Shown here: one piece after another, positions 47,606-59,079 of the stretch | How positions within the stretch are numbered: the first letter of the stretch is position 1 | How the letters are laid out: each line of letters begins with the position of its first letter | NCBI GenBank assembly: GCA_022818135.1 | Contig: JAFMSR010000009.1 | Coordinates: 28,635,315 to 28,699,314 of the forward strand | DNA from: Saxidomus purpurata | Taxonomy: Eukaryota > Mollusca > Bivalvia > Venerida > Veneridae | Direction of reading: 5' to 3' | Length of the DNA: 64,000 bases | Position numbers and translations under genes: made by a program | Notes under the pieces: model-generated | Seen by the model: only the letters and a program-made list of their open reading frames with translations | Databases searched by the model: none | What the model was told of the DNA's origin: nothing

Positions 47606-49730
47606 CAGTAAAACTTTGATAACTCAAAGTCCAACAAGCCTGAGTAAAATGCTCGAGTTGTTGACGTCTCGATTTATCAAAATTCCAGACATTTACAACT
47701 ACTATGTGGTCTTATTAATAAATTGCAATGAATTTTCCACCTGATATGGCCAGGAATGTCTTCGTTACATTTGTAATCTTAAATATGCACAAGACTTATT
47801 AATGATGTGCCAAATGTACTATGATTTATTTTTTAAATGAAAAAAATCCATGGTACCAGTGTCTCATAATGATATAACACTTTCAAACAAAACATTTTAC
47901 AAACATCATCTACAATTCCCGTTTCATCTTGTAATTTATTCCAGTCATTGAAAAAAAGGAAAATATTTTTAAATTCTATTAGAACTTGTTTAAAAATGTA
48001 TTGAGCTATGGATTGAATTTCCTCACTTGCAGACTGATTTTATCTTTATTTCATCTTATTGAATCTAAATAATAAGTGACTTTAGTTGGAAACAATTACA
48101 AGAGGGCTAAGATGGCCCTATATCCCTCACCTTGGTACAAGTCCACTTGCCTGGTGGAAGATCACTAGATAATGTTAAATACCAAACAAGTTTTCCTATT
48201 ATACGCCTTTGTAAAACAAATGATCCCCCCCGGGCAAGGTCAATTTTGACCCCAGGGGCATAATTTGAACAAACTTTGAAGAGGTCTACTAGGCAATGCT
48301 ACATGCCAAATATCTAAGCTCTAGGCCTTGTGGTTTCAGAGAAAAAGATTTTTAAAGTTTTCCCTATATAAGCCTATGTAAAACTAAGTGACCCCCGGTG
48401 CGGGGTCAATTTTGACCTGGGAGTCATAATTTGAACAATCCTGATAGAGGTCCACTAGCCAATGCTACATGCCAAATATCTAAGCTCTAGGCCTTGTGGT
48501 TTCAAAGAAGATTTTTAAAGTTTTTACTATATAATTAAGCCTATGTAAAATTAAGTGACCCCCTGTACGTGGTCAATTTTGATCCGAGGGTCATAATTTG
48601 AACAATCTTGGTAGAGGTCCACTAGCCAATGCTACATGCCAAATATCTAAGCTCTAGGCCTTGTGGTTTCAGAGAAGAAGATTTTTAAAGTTTTTCCTAC
48701 ATAAGCCTATGTAAAACTAAGTGACCCCCCGTGCAGGGTCAATTTTAATCCTGGGCTCATAATTTGAACAATCTTGGTAGAGGTCCACTAGCCAATGCTA
48801 CATGCCAAATATCTAAGCTCTAGGCCTTGTGGTTTCAGAGAAGAAGATTTTTAAAGTTTTTCCTATATATTTTTATGCAAAACTAAGTGACCACCCCCGC
48901 GGGGTCAATTATGACCAGAGGTCCACTAGACAATGCTACATGCCAAATATCTTAGCTCTAGGCCTTGTGGTTTCAGAGATGAAGATTTTTAAAGTTTTTC
49001 CTATATATGCCTATGCAAAAACTAAGTGCCCACCCGCGCGGGGTCAATTTTAACCCAGGGCTCATAATTTGAACAATCTTGGTAGAGGTCCACTAGACAA
49101 TGCTACATGCCAAATATCTAAGCTCTAAGCCTTGTGGTTTCAGAGAAGAAGATTTTTAAAGTTTTTCCTATTTGTTGCCATAGCAACCAAAGTTCTGCAT
49201 GGAATGGAATTCTTTGAACCAATTTGGTACTCGGCTTCATGCAAGGAACATTCCTGCATAGTTTTATCAACATTGGCCTAGAGGTTTCAGAGGAGATGTC
49301 ATTTGAATCAAAATGTTGACGGACGACGGACAATCATCGATCAGAAAAGCTCACCCTGGCATAGCCAGGTGAGCTAAAAATGTGCTGATTTAATTTTATA
49401 CAATTGAGACACTAAACAGACAATTGATTGTTATTATAACAAACACTTTATGACAATTAACAATAGAAAATTTTCTTGAATGCGTTAAAAAAAAGATGCG
49501 CCGGAGAAGTTGTATACAGCGTCATCAACATGCGGCAGGTAAACTAGTAAGAAAGCTATCTGGCCAGACAGCAGGTGTTCCTCGAGTTGTGTGTTCCTCG
49601 AGTTATTGATTTACAGATGCTTGAGTTACCCCTGATGAGTTTAATGTAGTAATGGGGCCTGGACTATCCAGAGATCTAAACTTACCAGAGTCCTTGAGTT
49701 ACTGATGCTCGAGTTTATGAAGTTTTACTG
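47606..49730 (+). mobile_element. Pogo/Tigger-like element with nested A repeat
   Basis: Termini are CAGTAAAACTTTGATAACTC and GAGTTTATGAAGTTTTACTG, flanked by TA (47604-47605 and 49731-49732). Repeated 'ctcgagtta' motifs occur inside. A reversed A copy occupies 48098-49375. Without it the element is about 850 bp, comparable with the related copy at 52796-53490. Confidence 0.85.
48098..49375 (-). repeat. A-family repeat, reversed, nested in pogo-like element
   Basis: On the minus strand it runs from the palindrome AGCTCACCTGGC-tat-GCCAGGGTGAGCT to GGGCC-atct-TAGCCC and CTCTTGTA. It has six or seven units. It contains GTTGCCATAGCAAC (49174-49187) in plus-strand reading. Confidence 0.9.
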
Positions 49731-50036
49731 TAGATGTTAAATCCAGAATGTTTCCTTTTGGTTAATACAGCCCTAAACTCTTTGTTTTCCCCTCTAAAGG
49801 TATGATCACAAGGCCAATACACCAGGGGTGGTCCACAATTAACCAGATTTGTGCTATATTTCTTTGACTTCTCAAATTCTGGATCACCCCTTGTACTTCC
49901 CACACATTTGCCTTGCAGAGTAATAACAAAACTATTCAACAGTTAAGAAATGTATCATATGAAATTCTGAAGACTTAATTGTATCATGCAATAACATCAC
50001 GCTTCCCTTCACAACACACTATTTATATTTCAAACG

Positions 50037-50042
50037 TTTATT
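50037..50042 (-). terminator. NSF: Poly(A) signal of NSF-like gene
   Basis: AATAAA on the minus strand about 137 nt after the stop codon, followed within about 25 nt by the GT-rich GTGTGTTGTG. Confidence 0.7.
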
Positions 50043-50178
50043 AAATGAATCTGTTGCCAAATAAATAATCCACATTGTACATAAACACATATTTCCTACG
50101 ATTGTACATGTATCTTTACACAAATTCTACTCCTCCACGATTCAGAATTACCAACAAGACATAAACAATCTAGTCCCA

Positions 50179-50299
50179 TTACATTTCTAAGGAAGCTTCT
50201 TCTTCCAGTAAACACAAAAGTTTGTTTATTTTTTCACGTCCCTCTATCTGTCGCACCATTTCAATCAAAACTATCAACTTCTTAATTCCAATCCATAAA
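50179..50299 (-). CDS. NSF: NSF-like terminal exon with stop
   Basis: The acceptor is gtttaatttcag on the minus strand. The first base completes an AGT codon. Then LWIGIKKLIVLIEMVRQIEG and REKINKLLCLLEEEASLEM follow, with TAA at 50181-50179. The WIGIKKL.(V/M)LIEM signature is diagnostic for the NSF C-terminus. The exon was too short and split to stand out as a long frame. Confidence 0.9.
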
Positions 50300-52593
50300 C
50301 TGAAATTAAACAAAGAGGTCTCATTTATAACTACCTACATGTATGAAAACTTGAAATTAAACCAATTTTCACTGGTAGTTTTTTGCAAAATGTGGAATTA
50401 TTGAAAGCTTTAAAGGTTAATTTCTTCTTTTTTCCTTGTAAATTTATTTTGGTTATAGCGAATTTGTTTGATACAGAATTTGATTGATATACAAATGTTA
50501 GAAGTCTCAGATTCTGGAAAAACACCCATCTTTTGATACAAGTTCTAGGTTTAATTAAGCTTTAAATGGTTATTACACCCCCCTCCCCACAACACAACAC
50601 AAATTGTAAGGGGGAATACACTGAATTCAGCTTGTCTGTCTGTCTGTCTGTAGACAAAATCTTGTGGACACTTAATCAAAAACAAACCCTGGTCAGGATT
50701 TACTGAAACTTCACAGAAGTGATAAGTATCATGCCTAGTTGTGCATGGTCCATGTTTCAGGTCAATAGGTCAAGGTCACAAGGGCTCAACATAGTAAAAT
50801 CTTGTGGACACTAAATCTCCAAAACCCCTGGTCAGAATTTAAAAGTTCTTCACAGAAGTCGTAAGTACAATAACTAGTTGTGCAAGGTCAAGGTCACAGG
50901 GGCTCGAGATGGTAAAATTTTGTGCACTTTTAATCTCCAAAACCCCTGGTCACAATTGAATGATATTTTACAGAAGTGATAAGTACCATGCCTAGTTGTG
51001 CATGGTCCATGTTTCAGGGCAATAGGTCAAGGTCACAGGGGCACAAAATAGCAAATTTGTGTGCGCTCTTAATCTCCTAAACCTCTGGTCACAATTTAAT
51101 GATATTTCACAGAAGTGATAAGTACCATGCCTAGTTACGCATAGTCGATGTTTCTGGTCACTAGGCCAAGGTCACAGGGGCCCGACAAAATAAAATCTTG
51201 TGGGCTCTTAATCTCCCAAACCCCAGGTCAGAACTTAACAATTCTTCACAGAAGTGATACATGTGTACGTAACATGCCTTATATTTAGTTGTGCAGGTCC
51301 AACCAGAACTATCACTGAAGATGATGAATACCCCCCTGAACACCCCACTGACACAGTATATAAAATTTATGTAATATTTGATGCTTTAATTATTGGACCT
51401 GCACAACTTAAGGCTTCTGTGAAGTATCATTAAATTCTGACCAGGGGTTTTGGAGATTAAAAGCACACAAGATTTTACTATCTCAAGCCCCTTTGACCTA
51501 GTGACCCGAAACATCAACCATGCACAACTAGGCATGGTGCTTATCACTTCTGTGAAGTATCATCAAATTCTGACCAGGGGTTTTGGAGATTTAGCATCCA
51601 CAAGATTTTACTATTCCGAGCCCCTGTGACCTTGACCACACAGTGACCTGAAACATCAACCATGCACAACTAGACAACTAGGCATTGCACTTATCACTTT
51701 TGTGGAGTATCATTAATTTCTGACCAGGGGTTTTGGAGATTTAGCGTTACAGATGCTGTTGACTAAAAATCAAATTGTTGGCAAGGTGGCCAATTTATTT
51801 TGAGTGTAAACACAATTTCACAGATCTCTTGCCAATCAGAAAAGGCAAAAATGATCAGGCTCCGTGGAAGGGATTGCTCAAGGTGTATACGAGTTCATCT
51901 ATAGGGGCTCTTTACCAATCAGAATCTATCAAATTTATCAACGGTATTATAAAACTTAATATACTTTCTTTGCTTTTATATTTGCAGACGTTCATATAGA
52001 ATTTGACTACTGTTAACAATATTTTGCTTTTCTTTTCACAATTCACAAAAATTATTTGGAAAATAGGATAACTGATGTCAATAATTTCACTATCGTATCT
52101 TTGATCTATAATAAGCTGCATAAAATAAGAGCTGCATAAAATGATCAGGGTGAATTCTCAGTTTAATACTTTTAAATCCCCCTGCTGATGACGCACAACA
52201 CACTAACAGATGAGGGACAGAGAGTGGTCACAATAACTCACCATGGGCACTTCATGCTCAGGTGAGCAAGAAAGGTATTTGTCTTCCTGCTTTTCAGAGT
52301 TTCTGGAAAGATACTTCTAGACTTTTGAGTAGAAGCAAAAACAACACTATAACTTCACATCAGAAGTTAAAAATAGACATCTTTTAGAACACAAACCTCT
52401 TTCCTGCAGTTTTCTTGGCTAACATTTCTGCTTCATCAGGGATGAAAACATCTAGATTTTCTACGACTGCCATGAGTTGTTCTCCATTTGATATATTGGA
52501 CACATGAACAACGTTATTAAACACACTCAACAGTTCCATCTCTTGTAACACATCTTTTCTACTAGAGGTTGCTATCACTAATAATTTATGACC
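50179..52593 (-). CDS. NSF: NSF-like vesicle-fusing ATPase, C-terminal end of D2 domain, two exons
   Basis: NSF is a hexameric AAA ATPase that, with SNAP adaptors, disassembles SNARE complexes after membrane fusion. Only its last 105 codons are visible. Exon 52593-52397 encodes GHKLLVIATSSRKDVLQEME, followed by LLSVFNNVVHV, which is the D2 small-domain region (family pattern GxKLLxIxTxSRKDVLQEME). Exon 50299-50179 encodes LWIGIKKLIVLIEM..., the family's last helical segment, and a TAA stop. They join in phase 2. The middle part (ENLDVFIPDEAEMLAKKTAGK) and the tail (LLEEEASLEM) differ notably from the vertebrate protein as I recall it, so a divergent paralogue is possible. The Walker motifs lie upstream, beyond what can be seen. 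The gene converges on DNAJC13. Confidence 0.9.
50300..52396 (-). other. NSF: Intron between the last two NSF-like exons
   Basis: It holds a plus-oriented B-family copy (50571-51306), a minus-oriented B fragment (51307-51755), and a partial A-type palindrome with 'ctcaggtgagca' near 52230-52270. The remainder is AT-rich. Confidence 0.65.
50571..51755. repeat. Two B-family copies in inverted orientation
   Basis: The plus copy starts near 'acacccccctcccc...gggggaata' and has about five units with 'aatctccaaaacccctggtc'. At 51307 the sequence switches to the minus orientation, starting at a B 3' end ('agaactatcactgaagatgatgaatacccccc', mismatched to the norm). It continues with three reversed units to 51755. 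Confidence 0.8.
52397..52593 (-). CDS. NSF: NSF-like penultimate exon (65 codons plus 2 nt)
   Basis: The minus-strand acceptor is tttttcttttcacag before GGT. The donor is AAAGAG|gtttgt, ending in phase 2. The conserved TSSRKDVLQEME motif is near the start. The frame stays open for a few codons past the donor and then meets a TAA, as expected of an intron. Confidence 0.9.
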
Positions 52594-52793
52594 CTGTGAA
52601 AAGAAAAAGAGTAATTCCTGAGAAAACACAACTTTTTAGAGCTGGAACAGCAGCCATATATGCCCAAAGTAACTGCTGCAGGATAGACAAACAGATGAAT
52701 ACAGCAGATTTATGGACAACCAGCACAACAACTGAATACAAACCTTCAGGGCATACAAAAGAAAATTTGAAAATGGAAAAATACATTTGGGTA
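52594..52793. other. NSF: Start of upstream NSF-like intron
   Basis: No exon was recognised here. The preceding NSF exon, expected to encode the segment before GHKLL, was looked for through 64000 and not found. Confidence 0.5.
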
Positions 52794-52795
52794 TA

Positions 52796-53490
52796 CAGTA
52801 AAACTTCGATAACTCGAGGTCGCAAGGGGATGAGTAAAATGCTCAAGTTATCCGAGTTCTCGAGTTATCTGAATCATGGAAAGTTAACATGTTTTTCTGC
52901 TGTGACGTATCTTATGAACAAAGTGTATTTGAGGACCTTTATATTGTAGTAGGATTTATACATTCATTTATTTCATTAAGTCACGAACCCTGATTACCAT
53001 TTTGTATTTATTTGATTAAATCCTGTCTGTCTTGTTTACATACATAAAAACTTACAAACATAACTTTCTTTATTTTCTTCTTATTCAATCAGAGTAATTG
53101 GCGGCTGTAATCACATATGATTGAATACGATTAAAATGTGCGAATAGCATTTATACACTTTTGCCACTGGACGACCGATTAATCAATAATAAACAACCAA
53201 TTAACAATAGAAGTTTTTCTAATGACATGTCAAAAGAATGATGCGCCAGCGGAGGTGAGAAAAATCTGGTGATCAGTGACCTCGAGTTACCGCAGGTAAT
53301 TAAGTAAGAAATCTACCTGGCGGGACCACAGGTGTTCCTCGAGTTATCCCAGGTGTTCTCGAGTTATTGATGCTCAAGTTATCCACGGTGATTTCTTGTT
53401 AAACATATAGGTAAAATGGCCAGTACCGACAGTCCTTGAGTTATCCCGGGTTCTCGAGTTATCGATGCTCGAGTTAACGAAGTTTTACTG
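52796..53490 (+). mobile_element. Pogo/Tigger-like element, uninterrupted copy
   Basis: Termini CAGTAAAACTTCGATAACTC and GAGTTAACGAAGTTTTACTG, flanked by TA (52794-52795 and 53491-53492). 695 bp with many 'ctcgagttatc' motifs, closely related to 47606-49730. It lies in the presumed NSF-like intron. No coding frame. Confidence 0.88.
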
Positions 53491-53518
53491 TATATAAAGA
53501 TGCAAAGATAACTGAATA

Positions 53519-54310
53519 ACAAGATGGCCCTATATTGCTCAACTAGCTACAATTGGCTAAAATACAAGGTCATCAATAGCAGAAAGGGCAAAGTTTGACC
53601 TCGGTGTTCTGATTTTAAACAATCTTTGTAATGGCCCACTACATGATGCTATATTCCAAATATCTAAGCTCTGGACCTAGTGGTTCTAGACAAGAAGAGT
53701 TTTGAAGTTTTCTCGCTATAAGTCTAAGTTAAATCAAGCAACCACCCCCCCCCCACAAAGTAAGGTCAATTTTGACATCAGGGTTATGATTTGAACAATC
53801 TTTGTAGAGCTCAATTAGACAATGCCACATGCCAAATTTCTAAGCTCTAGGCCTTGTGGTTTCAGAGACCAAGACTTTTTAAAGCTCTAGGCAAGTTGCA
53901 GATTAAGAAAAGAAAATTTCTAAAGTTTTTCCTATTAAAGCCTTTGTAAAATCAAGTGACCCCCAATTTTGATATGGGGATCATAATTTGAACAACCTTG
54001 GTAGAGGTCCACTTGGCAATGCCGCATTCTAAATATCTAAACTCTAGGCCTTGCGGTTTCAGAGAAGAAGAAATTTTAAGCTTTTCCTATATAAGCCTTT
54101 GTATACACAAGTGACTCCCCCCCCACCCTTATTTTGACAGGGAGTAATAATTTGAACAATTTTGGTTGAGGAACAGGCAATGCAACATTACAGGTATCTA
54201 AGCTCTGGGCCTTCCTGTACTTTCTTGAAAAGATTTTTAAAGTTTTTTCTATCAAGAGTTCTGCATGGAATGGAATTATTTGAACAATTATGATAGGGCC
54301 TCATGCCCAC
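53519..54310 (-). repeat. Reversed A-family repeat, 5' end lost
   Basis: It opens 'aacaagatggccctatattgctcaac', has four units with poly-C tracts, and breaks off in the head region ('gttctgcatggaatggaatt') before the palindrome. Confidence 0.75.
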
Positions 54311-54817
54311 AATGTACAAACTCGGACTGTATCCAACCGAACGTCGCCACCGAACAAGCATACAGTTACAATATTCATTTTTACTGTGCAATACAATTTC
54401 AGCTTTTGAAGCAGGAAAAGTTACAGAATGGTAAGAATTTCGATTTAATTTGATCTAGTGATGATACCTTGTGTCAGTGAATATCGAAATTAATCTTTAA
54501 CATCTTTCATCTGTTTGAAAACTTAAAAAAGAATAGCTGAAATGTGTTCAGTTGTTCTAAAATAAAGATATTTTGTCAATTAATCTCTTTATGAAAATAT
54601 GAAGGGAAATTAGCAGTCACCATCTACTGCAAGGAAGAAAAATTCCACCATTACCGCCAATTTCTTGCAGTTCTTTTTAAAAAAATACCTTTACTGAAGT
54701 ACATGTATTATTGATGGGACTTTGCGATTAGGCTTACAGTGTGTATTTTTGATACATGTAGATAATGACAGTATTTTGACTATTTCCTTGTGTATAACCA
54801 GTAAGGTTGTTCCTAAA
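54311..54817. other. Spacer with weak coding-like frame
   Basis: A frame at 54265-54453 partly overlaps the A remnant. Beyond it the translation CPQCTNSDCIQPN has no family I recognise. No supported exon. Confidence 0.3.
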
Positions 54818-56490
54818 CAAACAAGAGGGCCATCATGGCCCTTTATCGCTCACCCGAGTACAACTGCTTTTAACAAAGTTGCTAGAAATCATCGAAACAA
54901 CCTTTCTGACAAATTTCCAGGATATTTGGGCTGAAAATGTTACCTCTAGAGTGTTAACAAGGTTTTTCCATATTTGGGCTCTGTGACCTAGTTTTTGACC
55001 CAAGATGACCCATATTCGAACTTGAGCTAGAAATCATAGAAACAACCTTTCTGACAAATTTCAAGGATATTTGGGCTGAAAATGTTACCTCTAGAGTATT
55101 AACAAGGCTTTTTCCATATTTAGGCTCTGTGACCTAGTTTTTGACCCAAGATGACCCATATTGAAACTTGAGCTAGAAATCTTCGAAACAACCTTTCCGA
55201 CAAATTTCCAGGATATTTGGGCTGAAAATGTAACCTCTAGAGTGTTAACAAGGTTTTTCCATATTTGGGCTATGTGACCTAGTTTTTGACCCCAGATAAC
55301 CCATATTCGAACTTGAGATAGAAATCATCAAAACAACCTTTCCGACAAATTTCAAGGATATTTGGGCTGAAAATGTTACCTCTAGAGTGTTAACAAGGTT
55401 TTTCCATATTTGGGCTCTGTGACCTAGTTTTTGACCCCAGATGACCCATATTCGAACTTGGGCTAGAAATCATCGAAACAACCTTTCTGACATATTTCAA
55501 GGATATTTGGGCTGAAAATGTTACCTCTAGAGTGTTAACAAGGTTTTTCCATATTTGGGCTGTGTGACCTAGTTTTTGACCCCAGATGACCCATATTCGA
55601 ACTTGAGCTAGAAATCATCAAAACAACCTTTCTGACAAATTTCAAGGATATTTGGGCTGAAAATGTTACCTCTAGAGTGTTAACAAGGTTTTTCCATATT
55701 TGGGCTGTGTGACCTAGTTTTTGACCCCAGATGACCCATATTCGAACTTGGGCTAGAAATCACCGAAACAACCTTTCTGACATATTTCCAGGATATTTGG
55801 GCTGAAAATGTTACCACTAGAGTGTTAACAAGGTTTTCCCATATTCAGGCTGTGTAACCTAGTTTTTGACCCCAGATGACCCATATTAGAACTTGAGCTA
55901 GAAATCATAGAAACAACCTTTCTGACAAATTTCCAGGATATTTGGGCTGAAAATGTTACCTCTAGAGTGTTAACAAGGTTTTTCCATATTCAGGCTCTGT
56001 GACCTAGTTTTTGACTCCAGATGACCCATATTCGAACTTGAGCTAGAAATCATCTTAACAACCTTTCTGACAAATTTCCAGGATATTTGGGCTGAAAATG
56101 TTACCTCTAGAGTGTTAACAAGGTTTTTCCATATTTGGGCTGTGTGACCTAGTTTTTGACCCCAGGTGACCCATATTAAAACTTGAGCTAGAAATCAACC
56201 AAACAACCTTTCTGACAAATTGCCAGGATATTTGGACTGAAACAGTAGCCTCTAGAGCCTTAACAAGATTTTTCTATTTTTGGGTCATGTGACCCAGTTT
56301 ATCATCCGAGATGACCCATATTCGAACTCGTCCGAGTAATAACTGGGACAAACATTCTGACCAAGTTTCGTGACAATTGAGGCAAAAATGTGACCACGCG
56401 AGTGTTAACAAACTAATTGTGGACGGACGACAGACGACGGACATTCATCGATCCTAATAGCTCACCCTGAGCCAGCTCAGGTGAGCTAAA
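54818..56490 (-). repeat. D-family hairpin-ended repeat, ten units at 145-bp spacing
   Basis: It is minus oriented. 'gtgacctagtttttgac' recurs at 54983, 55129, 55274, 55419, 55564, 55709, 55854 (one base changed), 55999, 56144 and 56289, spacings 146 and then eight times 145. The 5' palindrome AGCTCACC-CTGAG-ccag-CTCAG-GTGAGCT is at 56459-56487. The 3' end is AACAAGAGGGCC-atcat-GGCCC at 54818-54842. Confidence 0.92.
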
Positions 56491-56633
56491 AATCAATAAA
56501 GGGAGATAACTCAAAACCAGGGTAAGTTTGAGTTATGGTTTTTGAACACTGCACTGCATCTTAATATCCTCTTTGACTGCATGCAATTTGAACCAATTCA
56601 GTTCAGTACTTACGGAGTTATGGCACTGACAAG
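56491..56633. repeat. J-family single unit
   Basis: 'aaagggagataactcaaaa', 'cactgcactgcatcttaat' and 'gagttatggcactgacaa' mark one unit of a repeat that has about four copies at 62277-62765. Confidence 0.6.
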
Positions 56634-56882
56634 AACAAGAGGGCCATGATGGCCCTGTATCGCTCACCTGTCTACCATTGGCAAAATAAAAGGTTATTAA
56701 TAGCAGAAAGGATTAATTTTTACCTTTGGCTCATGATATCCTCTTAATAAGCCTATGTAAAATCAAAAGACCCCCCCCCCCCCAGGCAGGGTTAATTTTG
56801 ACCCTGAGGTCATGATTTGAACAATCTTGGTAGAGAGTCAATTATTGCCACATGCTGAATATCTAAGCTCTAGGCCTCATTA
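56634..56882 (-). repeat. Reversed A-family fragment, truncated by satellite
   Basis: It opens AACAAGAGGGCC-atgat-GGCCC and 'tatcgctcacctgtctacc', continues through one unit to 'taagctctaggcct', where the satellite starts. Confidence 0.75.
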
Positions 56883-56886
56883 TTTT

Positions 56887-57400
56887 GCTGTCTGATCATG
56901 ATCTGCACTGTTGGCTATTCATTTTTTTGCTGTCTGATCATGATCTGCACTGTAAGCTATTCATTGTATGTTGGCTGGTCATGATATGCACTGTCAGCTA
57001 TTTATTTTTTGCTGTCTGATCATGATCTGCACTGTTTGCTATGCATTATTTAGCTGTCTGATCATGATCTGCACTTTCATTATTTTGCTGTCTGATCATG
57101 ATCTTGCACTTTCATTATTTTGCTGTCTGATCATGATCTGCACTTTCATTATTTTGCTGTCTGATCATGATCTGCACTTTCATTCATTTGCTGTCTGATC
57201 ATGATCTGCACTGTAAGCTATTCATTATTTTGCTGTCTGATCATGATCTGCACTGTAAGCTATTCATTATTTTTCTGTCTGACCATGATCTGCACTGTAA
57301 GCTATTCATTATTTTGCTGTCTGATCATGATCTGCACTGTCAGCTATTCATTATTTTGCTGTCTGATCATGATCTGCACTGTGAGCTATTCAATTTTTTA
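56887..57400. repeat. Satellite of 13 units, 42-43 bp and 34 bp forms
   Basis: The unit core is 'gctgtctgatcatgatctgcac', shown here split: gctgtct + gatcatgatc + tgcac. It contains the palindrome GATCATGATC. Order is four long units, four short units (lacking about 8 bp, 'gtaagcta'), then five long units. All three forward frames stay open over parts of it and give repetitive peptides, which are not evidence of a gene. Confidence 0.92.
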
Positions 57401-57916
57401 ACAATTTATGGTACTTTCCAAAGTGATAGATACAACTACATTACATGGAAGTTCAACTAGGGGTCAAGAACATGTATTGCATCATCGCTATTTAAAACTT
57501 TATATAAGTGCCAATTTTAGGCCAGAGTTTTTATATTGCTTGGTTTATGGGAAGTTTTCTAAAATGTTGAGTATGAAGGACTTTTCCTACTATATTGAAC
57601 AGAGCACATATTGAACATCAGTCTACTGCACCTGTCAATAATCGTCATTTTCGAACAAAATAAACACTTTAAAATAATTACTTTCAATTATGTTTCCCTA
57701 CTATTCTGACACTTCATTAACTAGTCTGTGAAGTCGGAACAGTGGAAATAATAAAAATAAAATGTCAGTTCATAATGTCATTGTTATTCTACCTTTTCAA
57801 AAAATAGGACAGGCAGTCGCATAAACCAAGAGATATAAAAACTCTGGCCTTACCATAGAGAGATCCAAGATGTGTACTGATTACAAGACAAATGTCATTT
57901 ATCAATCTTATGGTGT
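57401..57916. other. Spacer, nothing supported
   Basis: No exon or repeat was recognised. A splice-like pair on the minus strand near 57860-57885 encloses only 23 nt with no family context. Confidence 0.4.
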
Positions 57917-59079
57917 TAAAATCACCCCGGGTATTCGACTACTTCGAACGCAGATGGGTACTACTGACGACAGATGTATATACATGAACGTCCTGACATG
58001 TAAGCTGGAAAATACCTAATATCTTCTCTTTTTTATTCATTTTCACAATGTTTTCGTTCAATATGAGATTCAATATATTTGTACTAGGCAATGCTCAATT
58101 GTTTAGCTGAAAAATGATCGACGTGTTGTTACAATTGCGGAAATCAGACCAGAAATTGCAATTTTTCGGATTTTTAACAGAATTTTAAGAAATCTAATAA
58201 TCGAAAGAGTCCAAAACTGCATAAATCGTAAAGCTACACATTTTCTGTAGCAGAAAAACATATTTTCGTTTCGCTATGACTGATACAGCAGCTGCAACTG
58301 ACACTTAAACAAGCATGGGGTTCTTTTTGAGGGTACTTATGACGACAGATGAAAATATTATAGGGTACGTATGAACGCAGACGGTGGATACGTAAAACGC
58401 CATACGAACTGCAGATACGTAAAAGATGAAACATAAGTCTTAAGATGGGAATACTGTTGATAACTTTAGTTTTTGTCTTAAACTGAAAAACTATGTATTA
58501 AAAGTAAATTATAAGTCAAGGCTAAATAGAAAACTTCAGTATCATAATGATTTTTGTAAAATTATCTTTTATTAATGAGGTACCGGACTTTTAACTTTTT
58601 GTTACAAAATCATAATACAAATTGAGGCATTACTCCGCAAAAATATATGTGACTTACTGCATTTGTATGTATTACCATGAGAAACAAGTATGCGGCAAGT
58701 GTTAAGTGGATACGTTTGTCGGATTTGAAGTTATTAATATTAATAACACGACTTTGATCAACGCAAAAGCTGGGGCGAGTACAACAACCCTCCTCATTCT
58801 TCGAACAGTCGGGCTAAAAATGTAATTACAAATGTATATAATATTTTACATTGGCGTTAAATGAACATGTTTGTTCCCGTGGATTATTTGTAGTAACATT
58901 GTCTCTTAGTCATTGACTAGTTACTAGTGTATGGGAAGCTTGACATCGATATTTTAGAGACTTCGTTACAGTAGACTTAGATACCCCATTATCAATTAAT
59001 TTTCTAAACTAGAGATTATCTTTCACGAAAAAAAGCATGTCTCCTATTATTCAGCAACATTCAGTAGAATTGAAAATGC

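Noticed and set aside
52569..52949. Plus-strand frame of 126 codons overlapping the NSF-like exon
   Set aside because: It is antisense to a well-supported NSF exon and continues into a pogo-like element. It is a shadow frame.
54265..54453. Frame with CPQCTNSDCIQPN, cysteine pairs like a zinc ribbon
   Set aside because: Its start lies in an A-family remnant, it is short, and no family or reliable splice sites could be named.
56887..57400. CRISPR-like array
   Set aside because: Units are directly tandem with no unique spacers, in a eukaryotic context.
56968..57460. Overlapping forward frames with repeated peptides such as DHDLHCKLF and MICTVSYSLF
   Set aside because: They are translations of the 34/42-bp satellite in several frames at once, with no family similarity or splice context.
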